A DNA stretch of 64,000 nt from assembly GCA_965224605.1 (NCBI GenBank), contig CBDCZP010000006.1:124001-188000 (forward strand). The letters run 5' to 3'. The translations under genes were made by a program, and so were the position numbers. Numbering within the stretch: position 1 is the first letter of the stretch; the number at the start of each line of letters is the position of its first letter. This document shows positions 36,948-46,226 of this stretch, in pieces. The notes beneath the pieces are model-generated. The model saw only the letters and a list, made by a program, of their open reading frames with translations, did no database searches and was not told where the DNA came from. Source of the stretch: HyVt-477 sp965224605 (GTDB lineage Bacteria > Pseudomonadota > Gammaproteobacteria > Thiotrichales > Thiotrichaceae).

Positions 36948-37365
36948 TGCTGTCAGTTAATAAGGCGGCATCTTCAGAGGTATTAGCAACATCATCAATA
37001 GAACCTTCTGTTGTCGAAGAGCCTTCAGCTATAGAAGCATCTTCAACTATCGAATCACCCTGAATTTGCATTGCTGCGGAAACACTGCCATCAAGCTCTT
37101 CAACTTCTTTATGAATAGTTTGCTGTGCATCCTGCATCATATTGCGCAGCTCGCTAATTTCTTGTTCCTGACGAGATAACATCGACTTCATTTCTTCAGC
37201 TTGCAGTTCTTTTTCAATATCGGCTTTTGTAGTATTCACGAAAGCGCGTGCTTTGCCCACGAAGGTTCCCACTTTGCGGGCGATTCCCGGTAAGCGTTCT
37301 GGACCTACTACCAATAAGGCAATGACAGCAACCACTATCATTTCTAAAAAACCTGAATCAAACAT
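36928..37365 (-). CDS. tatB: Sec-independent protein translocase subunit TatB
   Basis: TatB pairs with TatC to form the twin-arginine signal receptor. The 145-residue protein starts MFDSGFLEMIVVAVIALLVV with a single N-terminal helix, then GPERLPGIARKVGTFVGKAR, the conserved amphipathic helix opening. A long coiled-coil and an acidic Ser/Thr-rich tail follow. Order tatA, tatB, tatC on the minus strand is standard. Confidence 0.92.
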   Translation of the reverse strand: MFDSGFLEMIVVAVIALLVVGPERLPGIARKVGTFVGKARAFVNTTKADIEKELQAEEMKSMLSRQEQEISELRNMMQDAQQTIHKEVEELDGSVSAAMQIQGDSIVEDASIAEGSSTTEGSIDDVANTSEDAALLTDSNDNKKT

Positions 37366-37523
37366 TGTTCTAAAGTGTTATGTGTTAGCTAAAAAATGTG
37401 CAAACTATAAAATGTGTAAACTATAAATATGCAACTGAATTTGTAGATGGAAACTCACAACCCGCTCGGAATTAAACAGTCCAACGATGGGTTTACCTAC
37501 TCTACGAGACTGTTGAGCAGCAA

Positions 37524-37766
37524 CTACACGTTATTTTTTTCTTTGGCTTCACTATCAATAACACGATTCGCATCTTGTTTAGACACTTTAGGTGTTTCTG
37601 CATCTTTTCCTGAGTCAGTACTTGAGTCCGACATTGATTTTTTGAAGTTCTTAATAGCACTACCTAAATCACCACCCGCATTACGTAATCGCTTTGTACC
37701 AAATAATACTAAAACGATGATTAATATGAGTACTAATGACCAAGGGCTTATTCCACTGAATCCCAT
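37524..37766 (-). CDS. tatA: Sec-independent protein translocase subunit TatA
   Basis: TatA forms the pore or membrane-thinning oligomer. The 80-residue protein has GFSGISPWSLVLILIIVL as the membrane helix, then the signature FGTKRLRNAGGDLGSAIKNF. A short polar tail ends it. It lies 53 bases after hisE and 158 bases before tatB. Confidence 0.92.
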   Translation of the reverse strand: MGFSGISPWSLVLILIIVLVLFGTKRLRNAGGDLGSAIKNFKKSMSDSSTDSGKDAETPKVSKQDANRVIDSEAKEKNNV

Positions 37767-37819
37767 GTTTATTCTCCTAAACTAATTTCCTGTGCAACTG
37801 CTCATGTATTTTTGAACAG

Positions 37820-38143
37820 CTATTTTCTATTTGCTTTTTCAACGATACCCGACAATCCAAAACGACGACCAAGTTCCGTCAAAACATCGTCAGGGTGTAA
37901 GCCCTGATCAGCAAGTAGCACCAAAGTGTGAAACCACAGATCAGCTACTTCATAAGTTATATGTGCTTTATCGCCGTCTTTAGCGGCCATAACAGTCTCG
38001 GTTGCTTCTTCTCCTATCTTTTTAAGGATAGCATCAAGACCTTTATCATACAGTTTGGCAACGTAAGAACTTTCAGGGTCTGCCCCTTTCCTTGACTCTA
38101 GCACGTCTGCTAATTGTGAGAGTATGTCTTTTTCTGTATTCAT
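37820..38143 (-). CDS. hisE: phosphoribosyl-ATP pyrophosphatase HisE
   Basis: Second step of histidine synthesis: it hydrolyses PR-ATP to PR-AMP. The 107-residue protein is a MazG-fold enzyme with EEATETVMAAKDGD and EVADLWFHTLVLL carrying the acidic metal-binding residues. It is a stand-alone HisE; the HisI cyclohydrolase for the next step is not in this window. It precedes tatA, as in pseudomonads and relatives. Confidence 0.95.
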   Translation of the reverse strand: MNTEKDILSQLADVLESRKGADPESSYVAKLYDKGLDAILKKIGEEATETVMAAKDGDKAHITYEVADLWFHTLVLLADQGLHPDDVLTELGRRFGLSGIVEKANRK

Positions 38144-38251
38144 TTCTATTTACTGGTGATGACTAATGTTACATGAATTGGAGTTTGCGAAAATACGCAT
38201 ACCTAGCAATTTTTATTGGGGTTTCTAGCAACGCTATTAGCAATGAGGGTC

Positions 38252-39025
38252 TTACAACCGCATTTCAATACCTTGATCAGCCATATGTTGCTTAGCTTCA
38301 CCCACTGTATATTCACCAAAATGGAAAATGCTAGCGGCTAATACAGCATCAGCTCCTCCTTTGAGTACGCCATCGGCAAGATCTTGAAGATTGCCAACAC
38401 CGCCTGATGCAATAACTGGAATATTCACAGCTTCCGTAATCGCTTTGGTCAACGGCAGGTTAAAACCAATCTTGGTGCCGTCACGATCCATACTGGTCAC
38501 TAATAATTCACCCGCGCCGTATTGGGCCATTTTCTGCGCCCATTCTACCGCATCAATGCCCGCATCTTTACGTCCGCCATGGGTGAATATATTCCACTTT
38601 AGCGGTTCACCTTCTGCGCTAACTTGTTTCGCATCAATGGCGACAACAATACATTGTGAACCAAAATAATCACTCGCCTCTTTCACCAGTTCAGGATTAA
38701 AAACAGCCGCGGTATTAATTGCGACTTTATCGGCTCCTGCATTGAGCATGTTTCTGACATCCTCGACTTTACGAACACCACCGCCAACGGTCAGTGGGAT
38801 AAAAACTTGTGAGGCAACTTCTTCGATAACGTGGTAAATCGTTTCACGATTATCTGAACTAGCGGTAATATCCAAAAAGGTTATTTCATCGGCTCCTTCA
38901 CGATTGTAGCGAGCCGCGATTTCAACGGGGTCTCCAGCATCGCGGATGTCAACAAAGTTAACGCCTTTCACCACGCGTCCGTTATCGACATCCAAACAGG
39001 GAATAATTCGTTTAGCTAGACCCAT
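38252..39025 (-). CDS. hisF: imidazole glycerol phosphate synthase cyclase subunit HisF
   Basis: HisF uses ammonia channelled from HisH to convert PRFAR to imidazole glycerol phosphate and AICAR. The 257-residue TIM barrel has IPCLDVDNGRVVKGVNF at the start, the catalytic Asp in CLDVD and a second in LVTSMDRDGTKIGF, and phosphate-binding loops VGGGVR and IASGGVG. It is on the minus strand between hisA and hisE. Confidence 0.97.
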   Translation of the reverse strand: MGLAKRIIPCLDVDNGRVVKGVNFVDIRDAGDPVEIAARYNREGADEITFLDITASSDNRETIYHVIEEVASQVFIPLTVGGGVRKVEDVRNMLNAGADKVAINTAAVFNPELVKEASDYFGSQCIVVAIDAKQVSAEGEPLKWNIFTHGGRKDAGIDAVEWAQKMAQYGAGELLVTSMDRDGTKIGFNLPLTKAITEAVNIPVIASGGVGNLQDLADGVLKGGADAVLAASIFHFGEYTVGEAKQHMADQGIEMRL

Positions 39026-39042
39026 AATCCATTCCTCTATTC

Positions 39043-39780
39043 TTACGATTCAAGCTGATCAGCATATTGTTGAGCAGTAGCCAAATCTATAGTGCCTTCA
39101 TAGATTGAGCGGCCTAAAATAGCGCCCATAATACCGCTGGATTCTTTCGCGCTTACTGTTGTGACATCATCCATATTGGTCATACCACCAGAGGCGATTA
39201 CCGGAATGGAAATGTTTTCAGCGAGCTCTACCGTCGCCTCTAAGTTTAGACCTTGCATCATGCCATCACGCGCAATATCCGTGTAAACGATAGAACTGAC
39301 ACCCGCCTGTTCAAACTGCTTGGCAAGATCAATAGCTGAAACTGTAGAAACTTCTGCCCAGCCTTCAGTAGCCACCATGCCATTTTTAGCATCAATACCC
39401 ACAATAATGCGATCAGGAAAGGCTTTGCATAGCTCTATAATAAATTCAGGCTCTTCAACTGCTTTCGTGCCAATAATGCAGTATTCAACCCCCGCCTTTA
39501 AATAAGCCTCTACTGTTTCGATATCACGAATACCACCACCAATTTGCACAGGAATATGCGGGAATTTTCCGGCAATGGCTTCGATGACAGCACCATTAAC
39601 AGGCTTGCCTTCAAATGCTCCATTAAGATCGACCAGATGCAAACGCCTCGCACCTTCATCAACCCATTGCTGCGCCATATCGACGGGGCTATCTGAAAAA
39701 ACAGTAGTTTCTTCCATCCGCCCCTGACGTAAGCGCACACATTTACCATCTTTTAAGTCAATTGCGGGTATAAACAACAT
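39043..39780 (-). CDS. hisA: ProFAR isomerase HisA
   Basis: Isomerises ProFAR to PRFAR in histidine synthesis. The 245-residue TIM barrel has FIPAIDLKDGKCVRLRQG with the catalytic Asp, IGGGIRDIETVEAYL, and IVYTDIARDGMMQG with the second catalytic Asp. It is followed 17 bases later by hisF. Confidence 0.97.
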   Translation of the reverse strand: MLFIPAIDLKDGKCVRLRQGRMEETTVFSDSPVDMAQQWVDEGARRLHLVDLNGAFEGKPVNGAVIEAIAGKFPHIPVQIGGGIRDIETVEAYLKAGVEYCIIGTKAVEEPEFIIELCKAFPDRIIVGIDAKNGMVATEGWAEVSTVSAIDLAKQFEQAGVSSIVYTDIARDGMMQGLNLEATVELAENISIPVIASGGMTNMDDVTTVSAKESSGIMGAILGRSIYEGTIDLATAQQYADQLES

Positions 39781-39816
39781 CTACATCATTTCCTTTATTA
39801 TTTTTTCCTGCTGAGA

Positions 39817-40473
39817 TTATTTCCCATCCCACTCGGTAAAGTTTTTTAACAGTCTCAAACCATCATCCGAACTTTTTTCAGGGTGTGCCTGTATCGCAAA
39901 AACATTGTCCCGCGCGATTGCTGATGCGTAAGCAATACCAAAATCTGTTTCACCTGCGATCAAAGTTGGGTCATCAGGTTGAACATAATAGCTATGCACA
40001 AAATAGAAACGCGAACCGGATTCAATCCCATTCCACAGAGGATGATCCGTTTTATGATTGATTTGGTTCCAGCCCATCTGCGGGATTTTCAGTCTTTCAG
40101 CGAAAGCATCTCCCTGCTTGTGGTCAATTACATTGGCAAAGTTCTTAACCTCCCCTGTGTAGTGACCCAGGCAATTAATGCCACCATTCTCTTCACTGTG
40201 TTCCATTAATACTTGCATACCCATGCAAATACCTAAGAAAGGCTTGGTTTTTGTCGCCTCTTGAACGACACCTATCAAGTCATAGTTTTTCAGCTCGCGC
40301 ATACAGTCGCGTGCTGCTCCCTGGCCTGGGAATACGATACGATCTGCATTTAAAATGATGTCTTTGTCAGAGGTGATCTCGACAGTAGTAGAACTCGGTG
40401 CAACGTGAGTTAACGCTTGGGAAACCGAACGCAAGTTCCCCATGCCATAGTCAATAATAGCTATCAGGGACAT
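39817..40473 (-). CDS. hisH: imidazole glycerol phosphate synthase glutaminase subunit HisH
   Basis: Class I glutamine amidotransferase that feeds ammonia to HisF. The 218-residue protein opens LIAIIDYGMGNLRSVSQAL. It has the nucleophile elbow PFLGICMGMQVL (catalytic Cys) and AIQAHPEKS (catalytic His and Glu). The open frame extends 52 codons upstream into hisB, but the ATG at 40473 gives the family N-terminus and lies 4 bases after the hisB stop. Confidence 0.96.
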   Translation of the reverse strand: MSLIAIIDYGMGNLRSVSQALTHVAPSSTTVEITSDKDIILNADRIVFPGQGAARDCMRELKNYDLIGVVQEATKTKPFLGICMGMQVLMEHSEENGGINCLGHYTGEVKNFANVIDHKQGDAFAERLKIPQMGWNQINHKTDHPLWNGIESGSRFYFVHSYYVQPDDPTLIAGETDFGIAYASAIARDNVFAIQAHPEKSSDDGLRLLKNFTEWDGK

Positions 40474-40477
40474 GAGA

Positions 40478-41074
40478 TCAGAGTGAGCCTTTAGTAGAAG
40501 GAATGATATCTTCCATACGATCATCTTTACTGACAGCCATGCGTAGCGCACGACCAAATGCCTTAAAGATCGTTTCCGCAATATGATGGGTGTTGACACC
40601 CTGCAAACAATCCAGATGTAACGTGACATTGGCGTGGTTTACGAAGCCTTGAAAAAACTCGTGAAAAAGTTCGGTATCAAAGCTACCCACAGCACTACGA
40701 GGATAATTAACCCGATCATATAAACCAGGGCGGCCAGAGAAATCAACCACCACTCTGGAAAGCGCTTCATCCAGAGGAACATAAGCATGCCCATAGCGAG
40801 TCATGCCTTTCTTGTTGCCAACAGCTTTGGCAAAAGCTTGACCCAGAGTAATGCCGACATCTTCAACGGTATGATGATCATCAATGTGATTATCGCCATT
40901 GGCATCAATATCAATATCAATCATGCCATGCCGAGCAACCTGATCCAACATATGCTCAAGAAAGGGGACGCCCAATTTGAAGCGTGATGTCCCAGAACCA
41001 TCCAGATCAATTTTCACACGAATCTGGGTTTCCATAGTGTCACGTTCAACCGTTGCGGATCGCTCGTTTGTCAT
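40478..41074 (-). CDS. hisB: imidazoleglycerol-phosphate dehydratase HisB
   Basis: Dehydrates imidazole glycerol phosphate to imidazole acetol phosphate. The 198-residue monofunctional enzyme has the manganese-binding motifs FLEHMLDQVARHG, DDHHTVEDVG and THHIAETIFKA. It is the first gene of the hisBHAFE-tatABC run. It lacks the histidinol-phosphatase domain found in the enterobacterial fusion. Confidence 0.97.
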   Translation of the reverse strand: MTNERSATVERDTMETQIRVKIDLDGSGTSRFKLGVPFLEHMLDQVARHGMIDIDIDANGDNHIDDHHTVEDVGITLGQAFAKAVGNKKGMTRYGHAYVPLDEALSRVVVDFSGRPGLYDRVNYPRSAVGSFDTELFHEFFQGFVNHANVTLHLDCLQGVNTHHIAETIFKAFGRALRMAVSKDDRMEDIIPSTKGSL

Positions 41075-41124
41075 TGCTAATTCTCTAAATTCTTTGAATT
41101 ACGGGGGCAGCATGATAGCACGGA

Positions 41125-42270
41125 TTATTCGCCAATCCGCACCTTGTTGCCATTCTCAACAGAAAAAGTGGCTTGCCCACTCAAGATATCCTTGATGATC
41201 GGATTCACCAAAGCGCCACGCCAATCATTAGGTAATTGCTTATCGCCTGACATGACCAATTTTTCCAGTTTTTTACGACTGGTGATAAGCCCAGCTGAGA
41301 TGTTATGTATATTGGCTTGTTCGCGAATGGCGACCATCAACAAATCCACTAAAATAGCTTGGTCGCTACTGGGCTTTTTAAATTTTGGCAATCTTAGCCA
41401 TTCGCTTTCATCGAGTTGTTGTGCCTGATTAATACAGGCTAACCAGTCTTTGAAATAACGTGAATGTTGCTTTGTTTTAATAGAACGCAGCTGATTCATT
41501 TCATCAACATGGACAGGCTGTTGCATGGCTAAATCCACAATCAGGTCATCTGCCATGATCCACTTTCGCGGTAAATTCTTTTTTATGGCTAACGTTTCCC
41601 GCCATGCCGCCAACGCTTGAACAATCGTCAATTGTAAGGGTTTTAGACGCTGATGACCCTTTACTTTCTTCCACATTTCATCCGCTTTAGGCTCGAACGT
41701 TTCAACCGATGTATAGCGATCAAAATCACTTTGCAACCATTCCAGCCGTGATTGGTTTTCTAGCTGCTGTACTATTTTGGGGTATGCCTGACGCAAATAA
41801 CGTACATCATCAATGGCGTAATCCAATTGCTTTTCTGACAGGGGTCTACGGCTCCAATCGGTACGTGATTGGGTCTTTTCCAAAGTGACACCCATGAATT
41901 CCTCGATTAAGCGAGCGTAACCAATTTGATCGCCAATCCCCAATACCGCGGCTGCAGGTTGAGTATCGAAAATGGGCGCAGGAGGTTCGCCAAATATATT
42001 ATAAAAAATCTCCTGATCTTGATGTGCCGCGTGCCAAACTTTGGTGATATCAGGATTGTATAAAACCTTTTTTAAAGCCGAGATATCATCAATCGCCAAG
42101 GGGTCAACACACGCCAAGTGATCCGTTGTGGCTATTTGCAATAAACACAAATTGGAGTAATAGGTTTTTTCGCGAATAAATTCTGTATCTATAGCAACCC
42201 AGTCATAGCCGTTGATAATAGTGTCGACAAATTGCTCTAGTTGTTCTTGGGTATCAATATAATCGTACAC
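41125..42270 (-). CDS. rnd: ribonuclease D
   Basis: A 3'-5' exoribonuclease that trims tRNA precursors. The 381-residue protein has DEDD motifs VAIDTEFIREK (Asp28 and Glu30), KVWHAAHQDQEIF, and LDYAIDDVRYL, then an HRDC domain in the C-terminal half (LAAWRETLAIKKNLPRKWIM). It lies 50 bases upstream of hisB on the same strand, but there is no sign that it belongs to the his operon. Confidence 0.95.
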   Translation of the reverse strand: MYDYIDTQEQLEQFVDTIINGYDWVAIDTEFIREKTYYSNLCLLQIATTDHLACVDPLAIDDISALKKVLYNPDITKVWHAAHQDQEIFYNIFGEPPAPIFDTQPAAAVLGIGDQIGYARLIEEFMGVTLEKTQSRTDWSRRPLSEKQLDYAIDDVRYLRQAYPKIVQQLENQSRLEWLQSDFDRYTSVETFEPKADEMWKKVKGHQRLKPLQLTIVQALAAWRETLAIKKNLPRKWIMADDLIVDLAMQQPVHVDEMNQLRSIKTKQHSRYFKDWLACINQAQQLDESEWLRLPKFKKPSSDQAILVDLLMVAIREQANIHNISAGLITSRKKLEKLVMSGDKQLPNDWRGALVNPIIKDILSGQATFSVENGNKVRIGE

Positions 42271-42387
42271 GTTTATATTCTCGGAAATAGTAAGATGTGG
42301 CTATCCTTTCAGATATCAGAAAGTAGCGCAAACGATTATTATGTTTCCTTGTTGTTCTTTTTGTTTTTGCTTTCTATTACTTTACTT

Positions 42388-42900
42388 TCACACTGATTTT
42401 TTTTCTTCGAACTGGCCTTTTACCGTGTTTTTGACGACTTCATCCCAGTTAAAGACTTTCCCATTCATCGCAATGTAAACACCCTCTGGTAACGTTTGTA
42501 CCGCAGCCAGAGCAAACCCCATATTAAACATGGCATCTGAATGCTTAAAAACAAAAGGCACCATGGCTCCCAACAATACGATTGTTTTATTTAGATCGTG
42601 TTTTGCCAACACCTTAGCGGTGGCAACCATTGTGTCGGTGCCGTGTGTGATAACGATTTTATTGCTCGGTGCGTTACGGCTTGCCTGTAGAATCTTCTGC
42701 CTGTCATGATCATCAAGTTGCAAACTATCTTTCAGCATGACGGGCACTATTTCAATCTCGGCAAGATTACGTCCCAGTTTTAACAATTCCGGGATATGCG
42801 TATCTACAAAATCGAGTTCGCCCTTAGATTCATTGTAATGCTTGTCAATGGTTCCACCCGTTAGCAGAACGGCTATTGTTGATTGAGATGTTTTGATCAT
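42388..42900 (-). CDS. short asparaginase-domain protein
   Basis: A 170-residue protein made only of the N-terminal asparaginase domain, which carries the Thr and catalytic segments. TGGTIDKHYNE is the first conserved block and VITHGTDTMVATAKVL the second. Full asparaginases are about 330 residues, but this short form is recurrent in proteobacteria. Whether it hydrolyses asparagine is not proven by the sequence. The ATG at 42900 (MIKTSQS) is preferred to one 13 codons upstream. Confidence 0.8.
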   Translation of the reverse strand: MIKTSQSTIAVLLTGGTIDKHYNESKGELDFVDTHIPELLKLGRNLAEIEIVPVMLKDSLQLDDHDRQKILQASRNAPSNKIVITHGTDTMVATAKVLAKHDLNKTIVLLGAMVPFVFKHSDAMFNMGFALAAVQTLPEGVYIAMNGKVFNWDEVVKNTVKGQFEEKKSV

Positions 42901-43001
42901 GAATGAATATCCAAAATTACCGATACTAAAAAGAAACAATGAAAAGTAAAGTATAATCCTCCGCTGATTTTATACTCCCCGCGTTTCTTGTAGTGCTAAC
43001 T

Positions 43002-43052
43002 ACCCACTCCTTCGACAAGGAGCTGCTACTGAACAGTGCCGAGGATGTGGGT
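43002..43052. repeat. imperfect palindrome containing CCTTCGACA
   Basis: ACCCACTCCT (43002-43011) pairs with AGGATGTGGGT (43042-43052) with one bulge. The loop holds TCGACAAGGAGC. It is a fourth relative of the 570-628 palindrome and lies just beyond the rhodanese stop. Confidence 0.5.
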
Positions 43053-43064
43053 CAATCTATAATT

Positions 43065-43499
43065 CTAGCTGGTAAGGCAAGGCTGCTTAAGCTTTACAAG
43101 GCTCTCCTCATCACTCGGCACCACTGTAGACTTATTAGCTTGTGCCCATGCATCATAACCACCCGAAATATTTTTAATATCCTTGAAGCCCATTTTTATC
43201 AATAGATCGGTAGCCAACGCTGCACGGCCACCGGTGCGACAAAGCACTAACCATTTGCCATCCCGACCATCTCGTAACTGTGGGCTTGCACCAGGGAACT
43301 GCCTATCTGCGGCCACTTCAAGCAAACCACGTGGAATATGAATCGTATTTTCAAGTGCGCCTGATAAAAACTCAGCAGGCTCTCTCACATCAAGCACTTT
43401 ATAGCCATCTTCGATGAGCTTTTCGGCAGTATCTATATCTACTTCGTTGATACGGCTTTTAGCGTCTTTAATGAAATCCATTAACCCTAGTTCTGACAT
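43065..43499 (-). CDS. rhodanese-like domain protein
   Basis: A 144-residue single-domain rhodanese. The active-site loop is CRTGGRAAL, with the catalytic Cys, preceded by YKVLDVREPAEFLSGAL. It is probably a cytoplasmic sulfur carrier or sulfurtransferase; the partner is not shown. A family N-terminal extension of about 20 residues precedes the domain. The preceding gap carries a palindrome downstream and a 264-base spacer upstream. Confidence 0.88.
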   Translation of the reverse strand: MSELGLMDFIKDAKSRINEVDIDTAEKLIEDGYKVLDVREPAEFLSGALENTIHIPRGLLEVAADRQFPGASPQLRDGRDGKWLVLCRTGGRAALATDLLIKMGFKDIKNISGGYDAWAQANKSTVVPSDEESLVKLKQPCLTS

Positions 43500-43763
43500 T
43501 TCCCTACCTCAACAATATAAGTGAATTGAGTATTAGCATATTCTAATATATGGGATTGTAAAATATCTAAAAGTAGATATATACACAACATCAATCTATG
43601 GTAATTCACCTGTCTATTAATCAAGAGCTTCTTAAGATATCTTACGAAAAGATCATAAAGGAATAAGTTTTTCGTTCTGTTTTATCAATCTGGAAGATTA
43701 GTCTGAGTCGCTGTCTATACTGATCAGGTCTTTCAATTGTTCCATTTAAAAAGGAGAAACATC

Positions 43764-44123
43764 ATGACTGATCTCAGTCTTTTCTTTTACGAAATCTTCC
43801 TTAGCCTAACGTTAAGCACCATTGTTTTGCTGGTGATAGCAACACCTTTAAGGCGATTATTACAAAACTTAAGCCATTCAGAGGAACAAGCACTCTTCTG
43901 GTTAGCTTATACACGTACTATGCTATTTATTTCACCCTTATTAATGGTTATTTTGGTCGGTGCTTTAGCTGATGCAGATGGTTTGGCACATATCAAAGTC
44001 ACATTAATTAGCGCATTGGGTGGTTTATTACTAGGCTTAATGATCATCGGCCGCAAAATGTATACACCGGCTGCAACGCAATATGATGTAGGTGTAGAAG
44101 AACAGCACTTTGCACCTAAATAG
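43764..44123 (+). CDS. small inner-membrane protein of unknown function
   Basis: A 119-residue protein with three predicted membrane helices (about residues 5-28, 46-66 and 76-94) and a polar C-terminus. An AAGGAG ribosome binding site lies 7 nt before the ATG at 43764. I do not recognise the family. It precedes rof and arfB on the same strand; whether it is co-transcribed with them is unclear. Confidence 0.6.
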   Translation: MTDLSLFFYEIFLSLTLSTIVLLVIATPLRRLLQNLSHSEEQALFWLAYTRTMLFISPLLMVILVGALADADGLAHIKVTLISALGGLLLGLMIIGRKMYTPAATQYDVGVEEQHFAPK

Positions 44124-44191
44124 TTTGTATCTACGTACAGGGTTAGCAGAACACCACTGCTAACTAAATAAATAAAGGGCAATGGATTAAA

Positions 44192-44428
44192 ATGACGGAC
44201 TACACATCCATAGACTGTGGACAACATAGTGAATTTGAACTCGCCATCATGCACAAAACCAAATTACAATTATGCTGGCATGCACCTGGAAAAGAAAAAC
44301 ACACTGAACAGATAACGCCTATTGATCTGATCTCCAGGAACCATGAAGAATTCCTTCTTGTTGAGAGTGCCCACGGCGAGCAACAGGAGATCAGGCTGGA
44401 TTACATTGAGCCTATTTCTAGTGAATGA
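44192..44428 (+). CDS. rof: Rof (YaeO-like) Rho-binding antiterminator
   Basis: Rof binds the Rho hexamer and inhibits Rho-dependent termination. The 78-residue protein opens with YTSIDCGQHSEFELAIMHK, matching the INCDDYDNLELAC-type start of E. coli Rof, and continues with DLISRNHEEFLLVESA and EIRLDYIEPIS, which match the rest of the small Sm-like beta barrel. It lies close to arfB, as in E. coli, where rof, yaeP, yaeQ and arfB are neighbours, and this strengthens the call. Confidence 0.82.
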   Translation: MTDYTSIDCGQHSEFELAIMHKTKLQLCWHAPGKEKHTEQITPIDLISRNHEEFLLVESAHGEQQEIRLDYIEPISSE

Positions 44429-44495
44429 GTTACCATCCAAGCACTACCGCTCAACACAGACTACATGACCACTTTTCTGGGTTATACTTGCTTGC

Positions 44496-44912
44496 ATGCT
44501 TTTTATTACTGAAAATTTAGAAATTCCTGATCAAGAAATAGATATTCAGGCGATTCATGCTCAAGGAAGTGGTGGGCAAAACGTAAACAAAGTAGCAACT
44601 GCCATACATCTACGTTTTGATATAGAAGCTTCCTCCATTCCCGAACATCTCAAGCAGAGGTTATTAGCTTTAAACGACCACCGCATCAACAATGAAGGCA
44701 TTATCGTCATCAAGGCACAAAGTTATCGCTCACAAGAAAAGAATCGCAACGATGCACTACAGCGCTTAGCGGGTATCATTCAATCTATAGTGACCTTACC
44801 TAAGCAACGTCGTAAAACCAAACCAAGTAAAGCTTCTCAAAGAAGAAGAATGGATAAAAAAACCAAACATTCCAGAAAGAAAGCGTTGCGAAAAAATATT
44901 CCTGATGATTAG
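44496..44912 (+). CDS. arfB: alternative ribosome-rescue factor ArfB (YaeJ), peptidyl-tRNA hydrolase
   Basis: ArfB enters stalled ribosomes on nonstop mRNA and hydrolyses the peptidyl-tRNA. The 138-residue protein has the GGQ motif in HAQGSGGQNVNKVATAIHL (about residues 27-29) and the basic C-terminal tail (KTKPSKASQRRRMDKKTKHS) that probes the empty mRNA channel. Both are intact. Together with the arfA-like architecture at 22306 it suggests that rescue pathways matter in this organism. Confidence 0.95.
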   Translation: MLFITENLEIPDQEIDIQAIHAQGSGGQNVNKVATAIHLRFDIEASSIPEHLKQRLLALNDHRINNEGIIVIKAQSYRSQEKNRNDALQRLAGIIQSIVTLPKQRRKTKPSKASQRRRMDKKTKHSRKKALRKNIPDD

Positions 44913-44942
44913 TATTAATATCTCAGCACAAGTTTAGGAAAG

Positions 44943-46157
44943 CTAAAAAAAGCGTTGTATTTCCAACTGAATAAAATCATCCGTGTGCAGTGCATTCAAT
45001 ATCGGATCATCAAAATCTGTTGAGGTGATGGCTTGCGCTTCCAGTGTAATCTTTACATCATCACCTAGGCGACGACTAGCCTCAATTCTGAATGATTTAC
45101 TGTTGTTATCCAAGTCAAAAACACCACCCGCCAGCAACTCCGTACTTTGTGCATCATTTAAGGTGAAACGTGCGCCGATAAAGACATCCTTTTGAAACGG
45201 TGACGTTGCCAGTTCATCCCGCGAATCAACATGATATTCAACAATAGCACCCAAGTCTGCACTGCTGTCGTTAATGCCAACAAAGGTATATTCAAAACCA
45301 CCCACCGCTGCATTGTAACCCGAATCAGTATTTTCTCGACGGAGTGCTTCCAGCTTCCATAACCAGGATTCACTGGTGTATTGTAAATCCAGTCCGAGCT
45401 GTTTTATTTGTTTATAGAAAGGTACTAACTGGTTTCCTGATAGCTGTAGCTCAGGCTCACGAGAGGTTCCATCAAAATAGGAAAGCCCGAAGTCCACATC
45501 GTCAAAGGTATGATTCCAGCGCAATGCGTAGTCTACATGCTTCTCTTCATCCGAAGATTCATAACGCGGATTATCAGTATCCACTACTAGCGGCGAGCGC
45601 AGCCGTCCACTGACTCCGGGGAATGTGCGCTCTCGAAAATAGGGGAGGACATACAGCCCCACGGAACCGTTATCGAAAATGCGACTAACACGCAACATCG
45701 GCTGACCTAATTTATCTTCACCGTCTATATTCTCTACACTATCCGTTTGGTTGATAATATCGACCAGGTGTTGCGACTCCGTTACCCCCCAGAAGACTTT
45801 ACTGATCCCTGCCTGATATTCCCAATTACCCGTAGCAATCGTCGTATCAAACTGGCGGATGTCGCCATGCGAACGTTCATCATCTTTATCATCCCAGCGA
45901 TAAAAAGGGATGAAGGTGAAGGATTTCCTGTCATTATCCCAACGTTTACGAAACTCAGGTTGGAGACTGATGGAAACACCACCGTTTTCTTGCCCGTTAT
46001 ACAATCCATCTTGAGGAAAGTAACGGCTTTCCAGTGATATATTTCCGGAAAAATCTGCATGTGCAACAGCGCTTATCGATCCACTCACCATTATCAACAT
46101 GAATAGCGCGATAGAATGAAAAGGTTTAGATTGGGGACTGAAAAAATAAATATTCAT
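44943..46157 (-). CDS. outer-membrane beta-barrel protein
   Basis: A 404-residue exported protein with a signal ending AVAHADFS. The mature sequence alternates aromatic, polar and hydrophobic residues in strands (YRWDDKDDERSHGD, YALRWNHTFDDVDFGLSYF, LEALRRENTDSG). It ends in the aromatic C-terminal signature IQRFF, the outer-membrane assembly signal. No transport substrate is indicated. It lies in the same-strand run of the lipid/MMPL module and may be its outer-membrane component. Confidence 0.75.
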   Translation of the reverse strand: MNIYFFSPQSKPFHSIALFMLIMVSGSISAVAHADFSGNISLESRYFPQDGLYNGQENGGVSISLQPEFRKRWDNDRKSFTFIPFYRWDDKDDERSHGDIRQFDTTIATGNWEYQAGISKVFWGVTESQHLVDIINQTDSVENIDGEDKLGQPMLRVSRIFDNGSVGLYVLPYFRERTFPGVSGRLRSPLVVDTDNPRYESSDEEKHVDYALRWNHTFDDVDFGLSYFDGTSREPELQLSGNQLVPFYKQIKQLGLDLQYTSESWLWKLEALRRENTDSGYNAAVGGFEYTFVGINDSSADLGAIVEYHVDSRDELATSPFQKDVFIGARFTLNDAQSTELLAGGVFDLDNNSKSFRIEASRRLGDDVKITLEAQAITSTDFDDPILNALHTDDFIQLEIQRFF

Positions 46158-46226
46158 TAGGACTTTCCATTTATTTTATTGCTGCTTCATTCGTTTAGGA
46201 CTACAAAGCAGATAGCTATAGCAACG

